Positions 25,641 through 34,563 of a DNA stretch of 64,000 nucleotides are shown in pieces. How positions within the stretch are numbered: position 1 is the first letter of the stretch; each line of letters starts with the position of its first letter. Source of the DNA: Ramlibacter ginsenosidimutans (GTDB lineage Bacteria > Pseudomonadota > Gammaproteobacteria > Burkholderiales > Burkholderiaceae_C); the NCBI RefSeq assembly GCF_016654015.1, contig NZ_JAEPWM010000007.1, positions 124,001 to 188,000 on the forward strand, in the 5' to 3' direction. A program made the position numbers and the translations under genes. The notes under the pieces were generated by a model. That model did no database searches. It saw only the letters and a list, made by a program, of their open reading frames with translations, and had not been told where the DNA came from.

Positions 25641-27341
25641 TTACTGCGTGGTGATGCTCGCCTGGGTCGGCGTGGCGTCGAAGAACAGCCGCGAGGGCCA
25701 GGGCTGCCAGGTGGTGCCGAGCGCCGCGTTGTTCGGGTCGCCCTTGCGGGCGAAGGCGGCGATGCTGGCCATCATCGCGGACGACAGCGCCAGCCGGCCC
25801 GGCTCGTTGGCCTTGCTGTTCGCCGCGTTGGAGAACAGCGAGGGACCGAAATTGCCGAACAGGAACGGCAGGTCGAAGGCATGCGCGGCGCCGTACACGG
25901 TGTTCCAGGGCGCCGGCTCCTGGGCCCAGTTGAACTGGTAGTACCAGACGTTCGGCTGCTGCGTCTTCAGCGCGTTCAGCACGTTGTCGCGGCTCGGCGC
26001 CATGAAGACCGACGCGAGCAGGCTCGCCTTGGCGGTCCAGCCGGTGACCGGCGTGTTGGACGGCACGTACGCCGCGTTGAGGATGTCCGCCTCCGTCAGC
26101 GCCGTGGGCGCGTTCGGGTCGAAGTTCATCATCATGTTGAAGCGGGTCGCGTCGTCGATCTTGAAGCCGGCCGGCCCGCCGAGCAGGGTCAGGAAGGGCG
26201 CGAACAGCTTGCCCTCGTCCGCCGTGTTGCCGGCGAGCACGGGCATCTTGTTGTACTTGCCCGCGGCGATCGCGGCGATCGGGTCGGTCGGGATGACCGT
26301 GCCGTCCGGGATCGGGCCCGAGCCCGTGAGTCCCTTGGCCAGCAGCGTGGTCAGGATCGTCCCGGCGTCCTTGCTGCGCATGTAGGTGGCCAGGTCCGCC
26401 GCGCTTTGCGTGGCGATGTAGGCCTGCGCGGAAGCGGAGTCGGTGGCCTTGCCGTCGGCGATCAGCAGGTTGGCGAGCAGCGCATTGCCCTGGTTGGCAT
26501 ACGTGGTGGCCGGGTTCAGCGTCGGGATGTTGCCCGGCGGCAGGTTGGTGCCCAGCGAGATGCCGCCGGACAGCGGCACCGCCTTCTGGAACAGGCCGGT
26601 CGCCAGCGGCGACGTCAACAGCGCGTAGACGTTGATCGCGCCTGCCGACTGGCCCATGAGGGTCACGTTGGACGCATCACCGCCGAAGGCGTTCGCGTTG
26701 GACTTGACGAACTTGAGCGCCTGGATCAGGTCGAGCAGCGCGAAATTGCCCGAGTCCTGCACCGGGTCGCCGGTCTTCAGCTGCGAAAGATTGAAGAAGC
26801 CGAAGGGACCGACGCGGTAGTTCGCCGTGACCACCACCGCCTCGGCGGACTTGGCCAGCGCCGCGCCGTCGTACACGGGGTCGGCCGTGTAGCCCGAGAT
26901 GTCGCTGCCGCCGTACACGAAGAAGATCACCGGCAGGTCGGTCTTGGCGGAGTCCGGCCGCCAGATGTTCAGGGTGAGGCAGTCTTCGCTGCCCACCGGG
27001 GTGTTCAGCGTGGTGGCGATCGTCGCGTCGTAGGTGTTGTGCGCGCCGGGGCCGTAGATGCGGCCGTTCTGGATGCAGGCGTTGCCGAACTTGCTGCCGT
27101 CACGCACGCTGCTCCAGCCCTGCGGGAGCACAGGCGCCTTCCAGCGCAGCGCGCCGACCGGCGGGCTGGCGTAGGGGATACCCTTCCATGACAGGGCGCC
27201 CGCGGCGGACACGCCGGACACCAGTCCGAAGCTCGTCTGGCGGATGGTAGGGTCGGCGCTGCCGCCGCCGCCGCCGCAGGCGACGAGCGCGAGCGCGCAG
27301 CCGGCGGCGAGCGCCGAAGTGAGGGTCCGGGACAAACGCAT
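25641..27341 (-). CDS. type-B carboxylesterase family lipoprotein
   Basis: A 566-residue protein. The N-terminus is a lipoprotein signal with lipobox LVAC (Cys22) followed by a Gly-rich tether, so it is membrane-anchored, probably in the outer membrane. Type-B signatures are present: SEDCLTLNIW (118-127) and the nucleophile GQSAGA (Ser232). The oxyanion-hole segment is YGGS where most members have HGG(G/A), which may alter substrate range. It is divergent from an AraC-type regulator 164 bases away, the likely controller. Confidence 0.9.
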   Translation of the reverse strand: MRLSRTLTSALAAGCALALVACGGGGGSADPTIRQTSFGLVSGVSAAGALSWKGIPYASPPVGALRWKAPVLPQGWSSVRDGSKFGNACIQNGRIYGPGAHNTYDATIATTLNTPVGSEDCLTLNIWRPDSAKTDLPVIFFVYGGSDISGYTADPVYDGAALAKSAEAVVVTANYRVGPFGFFNLSQLKTGDPVQDSGNFALLDLIQALKFVKSNANAFGGDASNVTLMGQSAGAINVYALLTSPLATGLFQKAVPLSGGISLGTNLPPGNIPTLNPATTYANQGNALLANLLIADGKATDSASAQAYIATQSAADLATYMRSKDAGTILTTLLAKGLTGSGPIPDGTVIPTDPIAAIAAGKYNKMPVLAGNTADEGKLFAPFLTLLGGPAGFKIDDATRFNMMMNFDPNAPTALTEADILNAAYVPSNTPVTGWTAKASLLASVFMAPSRDNVLNALKTQQPNVWYYQFNWAQEPAPWNTVYGAAHAFDLPFLFGNFGPSLFSNAANSKANEPGRLALSSAMMASIAAFARKGDPNNAALGTTWQPWPSRLFFDATPTQASITTQ

Positions 27342-27505
27342 GCAGGTCTCCTTGGCTGTTGTCGCCGGGCCCGGGGAATCCCGCTTGCCGGCGCGGCGGC
27401 GCTGGCATGAAATGCCTTCCCGCGCCGCCTGCCGCAGTCTAGGCAGGGGGCGGACCCCGGCCGCTATCCCAAGACGGCCAAACCACTGACTTGCGGAGCC
27501 ACTGA

Positions 27506-28528
27506 ATGCAACGCTCGAGTTCCTGCACCTGGGTCCGTGGCCTGCTGGAGATGTTCGCCTCGCGCGGCGTGGACGTGCCCTGGCTGGTGCGGACGGCGGA
27601 GATCGCGCCCGAGCGCGTGGAAAACCCCGACGAGCGTTTCACGGCGGACGAAGTCAGCCGGCTGTGGGAGCTCGCGGTCGAACGCTCGGGCGACTGCACG
27701 CTGGGCATGGACCGGGCCCTCACGCTGCGCCACGTGAACTTCGACGTGGTCGGCTACGCGATGCTCTCCAGTCCCGACCTGCGCAGCGCGCTGCAGGCGT
27801 TCGCGCGTTACCTCGCGCTGATTTCCGACGCCGCGACCTTCCAGGTCGTGGCCGCGGACCAGGACGGCGCCTGGCTGGAGCTGGGGCACACCGGCAACAC
27901 GCGGCCGGTCCCGCGCCAGCGCTTCGCGTACGGCATGCTGGGCATGCTCACGCTGTCGCAGTGGCTCACGCGCCGCGACGTGCAGCCGCTCGCAGTGGAG
28001 TTCAAGTTTCCGCCGCCGCCCGAGCGCGGCGCGTACGCGGTGGCCTTCGGCTGCCCGGTGGCTTTCGACTGCCACGAAAACCGCATGCTGCTGGCCGCTG
28101 CGGACCTGCAGACCGCCCTGCCCTCGCGCAACCCCGGGATGCTGGCGTTGCACCAGCAAGTGATGGAGGAGCGGCTCGCGCGCCTGGGCCACGCCAACAT
28201 CAGCTACCGCGTGACCAGCGAGATCGTGCGGCGCCTGCATCGCGGCGAGCCGCGGCGCGAGCAGGTGGCGGCCAGCCTGGCGCTGGCGGACCGCACCCTG
28301 CAGCGGCGCCTGCACGCCGAGAACACGTCGTTCCAGCAGCTGCTGGACGACGCCCGGCGCGAACTCGCGGGCAAGTACCTGGCCGATGCGCGCTACTCGC
28401 TGTGCGAGGTGGCGGACCTGCTCGGCTTCGGCGACTCCAGCAACTTCTTCCGTGCCTGCCGGCGCTGGTTCGGCATGCCGCCGGGCCAGTACCGCGAACA
28501 GGTCGCGCTGCACCCCGCGACCGCCTAG
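27506..28528 (+). CDS. AraC family transcriptional regulator (OruR-like, arabinose-binding-type N domain)
   Basis: A 340-residue regulator. The N-terminal region of about 230 residues resembles the domain shared by OruR/ArgR-like AraC proteins (start LLEMFASRGVDVPWLV, YAMLSSPDLRSALQAF). The C-terminal double helix-turn-helix includes AASLALADRTLQRRL and the signature VADLLGFGDSSNFFRACRRW. It is divergent from the carboxylesterase gene, suggesting local control. Its stop TAG shares a CTAG with the stop of the convergent receiver-kinase gene, so the two transcripts must overlap at their ends. Confidence 0.92.
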   Translation: MQRSSSCTWVRGLLEMFASRGVDVPWLVRTAEIAPERVENPDERFTADEVSRLWELAVERSGDCTLGMDRALTLRHVNFDVVGYAMLSSPDLRSALQAFARYLALISDAATFQVVAADQDGAWLELGHTGNTRPVPRQRFAYGMLGMLTLSQWLTRRDVQPLAVEFKFPPPPERGAYAVAFGCPVAFDCHENRMLLAAADLQTALPSRNPGMLALHQQVMEERLARLGHANISYRVTSEIVRRLHRGEPRREQVAASLALADRTLQRRLHAENTSFQQLLDDARRELAGKYLADARYSLCEVADLLGFGDSSNFFRACRRWFGMPPGQYREQVALHPATA

Positions 28529-29685
28529 GGTGCGCCCAGGGGCTGGAAGTACAGCGTCACCATCGCGCCTTCACCGAGCGTGGAGTGCACCTCGATCGCG
28601 CCGCTGATGGCCTGCATCACGCGCTGGCAGAACATGAGGCCCATGCCGCTGCCGCCCGCCCCGGACCGGGTCGTGACCGGCTCCCTGGTGAGCTTGGCTA
28701 GCACCTCCGGCGGGATGCCGGGCCCGTTGTCGCGCACGCGGATCCACGCGCGCCCCTTCGCGTGCTCCCCGCCGGAGTCCACCTCCAGCCACAGGCGCGA
28801 GCCAGCGCGGCCGCGCATCGCGAGCAGCGCGTTCTTGGCGAGCGTGCACAGCACGAGGTACAGCAGGTCGCGCCGCCCGGGCAGGCGGAAGTCGCGCCGC
28901 ACGTCGAGCACCACGCAGGAGCGCTCGTTCTCCTCGAAGGGGAACTCGTCCAGCAAGGCTTCGACCAGGCTGCTGGCGGTGATGGACTGCGGCTGCGCGT
29001 CCGGATACGCGTCGCGCGCGGACTGCACGAAGGTCGACACGAGCGACTGGCAATAGAGCGCCCGCCGCTCGGCGCGCTCCAGCGCGGTCACGAGCTCCCC
29101 GGGATGGTCCTCCGTGAACTGCGCTAGGCCGGCCGGCGCGTCCGGCCCGGGCTGCACGTAACGCCCGGCGACCGAGCTGACGTAGCCGCGGACCGTCGCC
29201 AACGGCGTGTTCAGTTCATGGGCGAGAAAGCCCAGCGCTTCGCGCAGCGCCGCCACCCGGCCTTCGTTCACCAGCCGGTCCAGCGCCTGCGCCCGGTAGA
29301 CGGAGAGCGCTTCGCGCAGCGCTTCGCGCGTCGCCTCTCCATCGAGCGGCTTCTCGAGGATGCGCAGCACCTTGCCCTGGTTCACCGCGGCGATGGCCAC
29401 GTCCTTTTCGGCATAGGCGGTGGCCAGCAGCCGGATCACGTGGCGGAAGTCGCGCTGCACGGCGCGCAGCAGCTTCATGCCGTCGCTCTCCGGCATGCGG
29501 TAGTCGGTCACCAGCACGCCGAACTCGCTGCTGCGCTCGCGCAGCATCTGGAGCGCTTCGTCCGCGCTGCCGGCGGTCAGGACGCGGAACTCGTCGCCGA
29601 ACTCGAGCGCGAACCACTTGCGGGAGGTGGGTTCGTCGTCGACATAGAGGATCGAAGGGATCTCGCCGGTCAGCTCGTACTGCAT
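28525..29685 (-). CDS. soluble receiver-histidine kinase (REC-HisKA-HATPase)
   Basis: A 386-residue cytosolic protein with no membrane segment. A receiver domain at residues 10-125 has the acidic pair in YVDDE, phospho-acceptor Asp61 in VTDYRMP and Lys112. A HisKA domain follows with His156 (LGFLAHELNTPL), then a HATPase domain with N box LAKNALLAM, G1 DNGPGIP and G2 GGSGMGLMFC. With the receiver in front of the kinase it can take a phosphate from the upstream hybrid kinase or its HPt and change its own activity. The ATG at 29685 lies 5 bases after the hybrid kinase stop. No DNA-binding output is present. Confidence 0.92.
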   Translation of the reverse strand: MQYELTGEIPSILYVDDEPTSRKWFALEFGDEFRVLTAGSADEALQMLRERSSEFGVLVTDYRMPESDGMKLLRAVQRDFRHVIRLLATAYAEKDVAIAAVNQGKVLRILEKPLDGEATREALREALSVYRAQALDRLVNEGRVAALREALGFLAHELNTPLATVRGYVSSVAGRYVQPGPDAPAGLAQFTEDHPGELVTALERAERRALYCQSLVSTFVQSARDAYPDAQPQSITASSLVEALLDEFPFEENERSCVVLDVRRDFRLPGRRDLLYLVLCTLAKNALLAMRGRAGSRLWLEVDSGGEHAKGRAWIRVRDNGPGIPPEVLAKLTREPVTTRSGAGGSGMGLMFCQRVMQAISGAIEVHSTLGEGAMVTLYFQPLGAP

Positions 29686-29690
29686 GGTCC

Positions 29691-32225
29691 TCAGGATGCG
29701 GCGCCCGAGGCCGCCTGTTGCGCGCAGTATGCCTTCAAGGCTTCTTCGGTCCGCGCGGCCAGCGCCTGCAGCTGCGGCAGCCATTCCTGTCCCGAGGGCC
29801 ACAGGCCTTCCTCGAGCAGCGGCACGTAGAGCCGTCGCACGTTCTGGTAGAGCGCCTGCGCGCCGGCCTCGCCGCTCATGCCGAGCAACGAGTGCAGTGC
29901 ATCGATGCTGCCCTGCACGTCACCCTCGTCCACCGTCTTCTGCAGGTCGCTCACGAGCCGCTGCATCTCGGGCAGGTAGTCGTTCAGCAGTTCGTCGAGC
30001 ATGCCGAGGCGGCGGTAGCTCTCGAGGCGCTGGAGGTTCAGCATGCCGTCGTGATCCTGGGACTCTGCCCGCGCCTCGCGCGTGCGAGGGGCTTCCGGGT
30101 GCGGAGCCATGGCGCTCCCCCCGGTGATAAGCCGGCTGAGCGTGTCGTACAGGACGAGCGCATCCACCGGTTTGACCAGGAAGCCGTTCATGCCGGCCGC
30201 GGTAGCCGCCGCGACGGCAGGCTCGTCCGATCGGGCCGTCATCGCGACGATCGGAACGCCGCACCAGCCCTCGCGCGACGCGCGGATGGCCCGCGCGGTC
30301 TCGAGGCCGTCCATGCCGGGCATGTGCAGGTCGACGATCACTGCGTCGATCCCCTCCTGCGCCCGCAGCTGCTGAAGGACCGCGGCACCGTGCTCCACCT
30401 CGATCACGAACGCCGCCGCGTTGCGCAGGTACGCCGCGATGGCCTTGCGGTTGAATGCACTGTCGTCCGCCACCAGGATGCGGCGGCCCGCCAGCCGGCT
30501 GGCCGCGGAGACGGAGGTTGCCCCCCTGCGGCGGATGATGTGCTGCAGGTTGGCGAGCAGCTGCATCTCGGCGCACGGCTTGCTCAGGAAATGATCCATG
30601 CCCGATTGCAGCGCACGGAAGCGAGAAAGGTGGGCCGGCTCGCTGCTGTAGGCGACGATGTGCACGCCGCGGTTCATGCTGTCGCCCCCGCGCACCCGCT
30701 CCGCCACGGCGTATCCGTCCAGTCCGGGCATGCGCAGGTCCAGCAGGACGAGGTCGTACTTGCGTTCGGCGAGCATGCGCAATGCGAGCTGCCCGTCGGC
30801 GGCCTGGTCGATTTCGGTGGTGGAGGCGATCGCCTCAAGCTTGCGCAGTGTCATGGCCCGCTGGGCCTCGTCGTCCTCCACGACCAGCAGGCGCTTGCCG
30901 GCCAGCACTGTGCGCGCTTCGGCGATGACTTCCAGCCGGTGCCGCTCGCGCTCCTCGTCCGTGACCTTGGGGAAGGTCATGCTGAACTCGGTGAACTCCT
31001 CGGGCACCGAATCGCACCGGATGTCCCCGCCGAAGGCATGCATCACACGTTGGCAATAAGTGAGTCCCAGGCCTGTGCCGCCGCTCTTGCCCACCGAGCG
31101 GAACACCTCGAACAGGGTTTTGCGCACGTCCGCGGGAATGCCGGGCCCCGTGTCATGCACCTTCACCTGCTGGTCCCCGACCGTCAGGGTCACGTGCAGG
31201 CGCGGATACGCCGCGGCGTAATAGAGCGCGTTCTTGATCAGGTTGAATAGGACGAACAGGTACGCGGTCTCGTCGCCGCGGAAGGTGAAGTCGCTCTCGA
31301 TCTTCACGCTGACCCGGTTGCGAGCGTCGTCGCTCTCGTAGCCGTATTCCTCGACAGCCTGCTGGACGACCTCGGCCGCGGAGAGGTAGCGGAACCCGGT
31401 GGCGTCCATCGGCTTGTTGCTGACGCCGTCCAGCGTCATCGAAATCACCTGCAAGCCGCGGCGGACCGCGCCCTCGCTGTCCGCAAGGTGGCGGTACAAG
31501 GCATCGATCTGTTCGCCTTCGAGCGTCTTGACCGACTCGTGGACCTTGGGTCGGGCGAGCACGGCCTGCATCTTCTCCAGCGCGTAGAGGATGCGACTGA
31601 GCGGATTGCGCATCTCGTGCGCGATCGAGCCCGCGAGCGCAGCGGCCAGCCGGGATTTTTCGCTGTCGATCTGCTTCTCGGACAGCTTGAACGCGCCACC
31701 GCCGATCAGGATGATCAGGTAGGCCGGTATCTGCGCGAGCATGTCGGCGGGCCAGTGGCCACCCGGGTGCAACGCGAAGAACAGGCTCGCCGCCATGCTG
31801 ATCCCCACCAGCAGCATGGCGATCGTGTTGCGCCAGTCCGTCAGCATTACCAGGAAGCTGAGCGCGATGAAGCAGTTGGACATCGCCGGCACGCCGCCGC
31901 CGCGCTCGAGCGACACGTAGACGTTCACGAACGGCATGCAGACGATCAGGGCCGCGTACGAGTAAGGCAGGTAGAACTTCTTCAGCTTCTCCGGCCATTG
32001 GTCGTGCGCTGCCAGCAGCGCGAACAGGGTGATGACGAACGCACGGATGCCGATGTCGTCGAAGGGCTTCGGGTTGGGCTTGGTGAAGCGGATCAGGTAG
32101 AAGCTCAGGTACGTGAGCGAACCGATGATCCCGATGAACTTCAGCAATGGGCGACCGTTGCCGTGGTAGGTCTCGTAATACCCGAACAGCCTGCGCAGCG
32201 GGGTGAACAAGGTCTTGATCGACAT
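29691..32225 (-). CDS. six-TM hybrid histidine kinase with two receivers and HPt (CqsS-like topology)
   Basis: An 844-residue phosphorelay protein. About six hydrophobic segments lie between residues 28 and 178 with almost no periplasmic domain, a layout like CqsS-type quorum-sensing kinases. Then come HisKA His203 (IAHEMRNPLS), HATPase (NLIKNALYY, DTGPGIP, GGTGLGLTYC), REC1 Asp496 (LLDLRMPG), REC2 Asp632 (IVDLHMPG) and a C-terminal HPt with His778 (LHSLLGMSGEAGA). All phospho-residues are intact. The ATG at 32225 is preferred because GAGG lies 6 bases before it; an upstream GTG at 32237 would overlap the previous stop. The sensed ligand is unknown, and membrane-embedded sensing suggests a small hydrophobic signal. 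Confidence 0.92.
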   Translation of the reverse strand: MSIKTLFTPLRRLFGYYETYHGNGRPLLKFIGIIGSLTYLSFYLIRFTKPNPKPFDDIGIRAFVITLFALLAAHDQWPEKLKKFYLPYSYAALIVCMPFVNVYVSLERGGGVPAMSNCFIALSFLVMLTDWRNTIAMLLVGISMAASLFFALHPGGHWPADMLAQIPAYLIILIGGGAFKLSEKQIDSEKSRLAAALAGSIAHEMRNPLSRILYALEKMQAVLARPKVHESVKTLEGEQIDALYRHLADSEGAVRRGLQVISMTLDGVSNKPMDATGFRYLSAAEVVQQAVEEYGYESDDARNRVSVKIESDFTFRGDETAYLFVLFNLIKNALYYAAAYPRLHVTLTVGDQQVKVHDTGPGIPADVRKTLFEVFRSVGKSGGTGLGLTYCQRVMHAFGGDIRCDSVPEEFTEFSMTFPKVTDEERERHRLEVIAEARTVLAGKRLLVVEDDEAQRAMTLRKLEAIASTTEIDQAADGQLALRMLAERKYDLVLLDLRMPGLDGYAVAERVRGGDSMNRGVHIVAYSSEPAHLSRFRALQSGMDHFLSKPCAEMQLLANLQHIIRRRGATSVSAASRLAGRRILVADDSAFNRKAIAAYLRNAAAFVIEVEHGAAVLQQLRAQEGIDAVIVDLHMPGMDGLETARAIRASREGWCGVPIVAMTARSDEPAVAAATAAGMNGFLVKPVDALVLYDTLSRLITGGSAMAPHPEAPRTREARAESQDHDGMLNLQRLESYRRLGMLDELLNDYLPEMQRLVSDLQKTVDEGDVQGSIDALHSLLGMSGEAGAQALYQNVRRLYVPLLEEGLWPSGQEWLPQLQALAARTEEALKAYCAQQAASGAAS

Positions 32226-32233
32226 GGTGGACC

Positions 32234-32952
32234 TCACGCTGCCATTGCCACGCCGCCGAGGCGACGAGCCAGCTGACGTTCCGCGGGCGTGCCGGCGGAG
32301 GACTCCAGGACGTCGGCGATGGAGGCCTGGATCAAATGGTACGGCTTCTCGTCGCCGGGCACGCGCACGTCATTGGCGATCACGGAAAACCCGAAGCGAC
32401 GATACAGGCGACTGAGGACGGGAGTACAGGAGGCAAAGGCGTAGTTGCAGTGGAACTCGCTGGCCAGATGGGAGACCGCGAGGAACACGCACTTGTTAAG
32501 GAGTTCGGGTCCCGCGCGGTAAGCGGGATCGAGGACCAATCGTCCGAATTCCCAGTTGCCCCGGGTGGCAAGAGCGGCGGCGCCGCGTTCGCGCAAGAGA
32601 CCCTCGACGGGGCTCAGGCCCTTGCCCATGGGCAGGAACCTCATCGTCCCGATGAACGCATCCTGCCATTCGAATGCACCGACCACCCCTTCTCGGTCCT
32701 TTTTTTTTCTCGTGCGAAGAATCCGGGATCGGCGAGCGCCGTTCCCGGAAGCTGGATCTCCGCTCGCATTCTCTGAATGGCATGCACCTCGTCGGCTGCG
32801 TGCAGGCGGCGGAATTCCACCTCCGAAAGCTTGACGTCGTAGGAGCGGGTCGATTCCTGGGCATGGGCCCGGCCGCGCGCGGTGCGAACATCCTCCTGCG
32901 GTGCCAGGGCAGGCAGCGCCAATGATTGCTCCAGTTCAGAAAAATCACTCAC
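32234..32952 (-). pseudogene. GNAT/FeeM-like (LuxI-superfamily) acyltransferase, frame interrupted at an A9 tract
   Basis: Two adjacent frames form one protein. The N-terminal part begins at GTG 32952, after a strong GGAGGA site, and runs through FRRLHAADEVHAIQRMRAE to FFAREKK. The C-terminal part runs from GVVGAFEWQDAFIGTMRF through NWEFGRLVLDP and PVLSRLYRRFGF to the TGA at 32234. They are joined only if the run of nine A (minus strand) at 32700-32708 is read as ten or seven, giving about 239 or 238 residues. The G-x-x-R and WE-x-GRL pattern fits the GNAT group that includes N-acyl amino acid synthases and AHL synthases. The tract may be a sequencing error, a phase-variable switch or a slippage site. 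It heads the operon with both kinases. The family call is by eye. Confidence 0.68.
32700..32708 (-). other. A9 homopolymer at the frame break
   Basis: Nine consecutive T on the plus strand (A on the coding strand) stand in a GC-rich gene. Frame is restored by one added or two removed A residues. Runs of nine A are known sites of polymerase slippage. Confidence 0.9.
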
Positions 32953-32979
32953 TTCTCGTCCTCCCATGTGTAGGCACAG

Positions 32980-33014
32980 CTTTACGGGATTATGTGATGC
33001 AGGCCCCTTTACGG
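32980..33014. promoter_or_regulatory. Direct repeat CTTTACGG between the signalling operon and selO
   Basis: The octamer CTTTACGG occurs at 32980-32987 and 33007-33014, 27 bases apart, in the 120-base divergent gap. CACAG stands beside each copy (before the first, after the second). The spacing is compatible with a regulator binding two sites. No promoter elements could be fixed with confidence. Confidence 0.35.
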
Positions 33015-33072
33015 CACAGTAAGCCATTCCCCTAAGCCGCTCCGGGCGAACGCTTCAGCGGACAATCCCCCC

Positions 33073-34563
33073 ATGGACCAAGCCCTCGCAGAGGCCTCAG
33101 CGGCCCTGGAGCTCGGGCCCGCGTGGCAGCATGGCTTCGCGCAGCTCGGGCCCGCGTTCTTCACCGAACTGCGCCCCACCCCCCTCCCCGACCCGCACCT
33201 CGTCTCGGTGAACCGGCGCCTGGCCGCGGACCTCGGGCTCGACGCCGACCGGCTGGCCGGCAGCGACGCGGTCGCCGCCTTCACCGGCAACCAGGCGCTG
33301 CAAGGCGCGCGTCCGCTGGCGAGCGTCTACAGCGGCCACCAGTTCGGCGTGTGGGCGGGCCAGCTCGGGGATGGGCGCGCCATCCTCCTGGGTGGCATCG
33401 CCACCCCGCAGGGCGTGCAGGAGCTGCAGTTGAAGGGCGCCGGGCGCACACCCTATTCGCGCATGGGCGACGGCCGCGCCGTCCTGCGATCCAGCATCCG
33501 CGAATACCTCTGCTCCGCGGCCATGCACGGCCTGGGCGTGCCGACCACCCGCGCGCTGGTGGTGACCGGCTCGCCGCAACCCGTGCGGCGCGAAGAGGTC
33601 GAGACGGCCGCGGTGGTGACACGCGTCGCTCCCAGCTTCGTGCGCTTCGGGCACTTCGAACACTTCTCCGCGCGCGGCCAGCTCGACGAGCTGCGGCAAC
33701 TCGCGGACTACGTGATCGACACCTTCTACCCGCACTGCCGCGCCCCGGACCGCCTGGGCGGCAACCCCTATGCGGCGCTGCTCGAGGAGGTCACCCTCCG
33801 CACGGCGGCGATGGTGGCGCAGTGGCAGGCCGTGGGCTTCTGCCACGGCGTGATGAACACGGACAACATGAGCATCCTGGGCCTCACCATCGACTACGGG
33901 CCGTTCCAGTTCCTCGATGCCTTCGTGCCGACCCAAATCTGCAACCACAGCGACGAGACCGGCCGCTACGCGTTCAACCGCCAGCCGAACGTCGCCTACT
34001 GGAACCTCTTCTGCCTGGGCCAGGCCTTGTTCCCCCTGATAGGCGACGAGGAACTGGCGCTGGCCGCGCTCGAGCCGTACAAGGCCGCGTTCCCGCGCGA
34101 ACTGGAAGCGCGCATGCGCGCCAAGCTCGGGCTGGCCTCGGAAAAGTCAGGCGATCGTCAGCTGGTCGAACAGATCCTCTCGCTGCTGGCCGCAGGACCG
34201 GTGGATTACCCGATCTTCTGGCGCCGCCTCTCGCGCTTCGCGGCCGGGGGCGACCTGGCGGCCGTGCGCGACCTGTTCCTGGACCGCGCCGGATTCGACG
34301 GCTGGGTCGCACAATACGAGGCGCGTCTCGCCGACGAGGCAGGCGAGCCCGGAGCGCGCATGCTGGCGGCCAATCCAAAATACGTGCTGCGCAACCATTT
34401 GTGCGAACTGGCCATCCGGCAGGCGAAACTCGGGGACTTTTCGGAAGTCGAAACCCTGCTCAGCCTGGTGCAGTCCCCGTTCGAGGAACATCCGGACCAC
34501 GACGACCGCGCCGGCTTCCCGCCCGACTGGGCGACCCACATCGAGATCAGCTGCTCCTCATGA
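33073..34563 (+). CDS. selO: protein adenylyltransferase SelO (YdiU)
   Basis: A 496-residue pseudokinase-fold enzyme. The conserved blocks [29 protein letters not shown] and [15 protein letters not shown] are unmistakable for SelO/YdiU. The family transfers AMP from ATP to Ser, Thr or Tyr of proteins and is linked to oxidative stress. The C-terminus ends ISCSS, with cysteine where eukaryotic SelO has selenocysteine; there is no in-frame UGA recoding here. It starts a tightly packed plus-strand operon and overlaps msrB as ATGA. Confidence 0.96.
   Translation: MDQALAEASAALELGPAWQHGFAQLGPAFFTELRPTPLPDPHLVSVNRRLAADLGLDADRLAGSDAVAAFTGNQALQGARPLASVYSGHQFGVWAGQLGDGRAILLGGIATPQGVQELQLKGAGRTPYSRMGDGRAVLRSSIREYLCSAAMHGLGVPTTRALVVTGSPQPVRREEVETAAVVTRVAPSFVRFGHFEHFSARGQLDELRQLADYVIDTFYPHCRAPDRLGGNPYAALLEEVTLRTAAMVAQWQAVGFCHGVMNTDNMSILGLTIDYGPFQFLDAFVPTQICNHSDETGRYAFNRQPNVAYWNLFCLGQALFPLIGDEELALAALEPYKAAFPRELEARMRAKLGLASEKSGDRQLVEQILSLLAAGPVDYPIFWRRLSRFAAGGDLAAVRDLFLDRAGFDGWVAQYEARLADEAGEPGARMLAANPKYVLRNHLCELAIRQAKLGDFSEVETLLSLVQSPFEEHPDHDDRAGFPPDWATHIEISCSS

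Noticed and set aside
24153..27191. A 1012-codon open frame on the plus strand
   Set aside because: It lies opposite two well-supported minus-strand genes (acyl-CoA ligase and carboxylesterase) and has shadow composition (Arg, His, Val, Gly runs).
32234..32686. Treating the C-terminal half of the GNAT enzyme as an independent gene starting at GTG 32686
   Set aside because: The half lacks the N-terminal part of the fold, the candidate start has no properly spaced ribosome binding site, and the upstream frame supplies the missing part with a strong GGAGGA start.
34540..34563. Selenocysteine recoding at the end of selO
   Set aside because: The C-terminus reads ISCSS with a cysteine codon, and the UGA is the normal stop overlapping the msrB start. 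Bacterial SelO usually has cysteine here.
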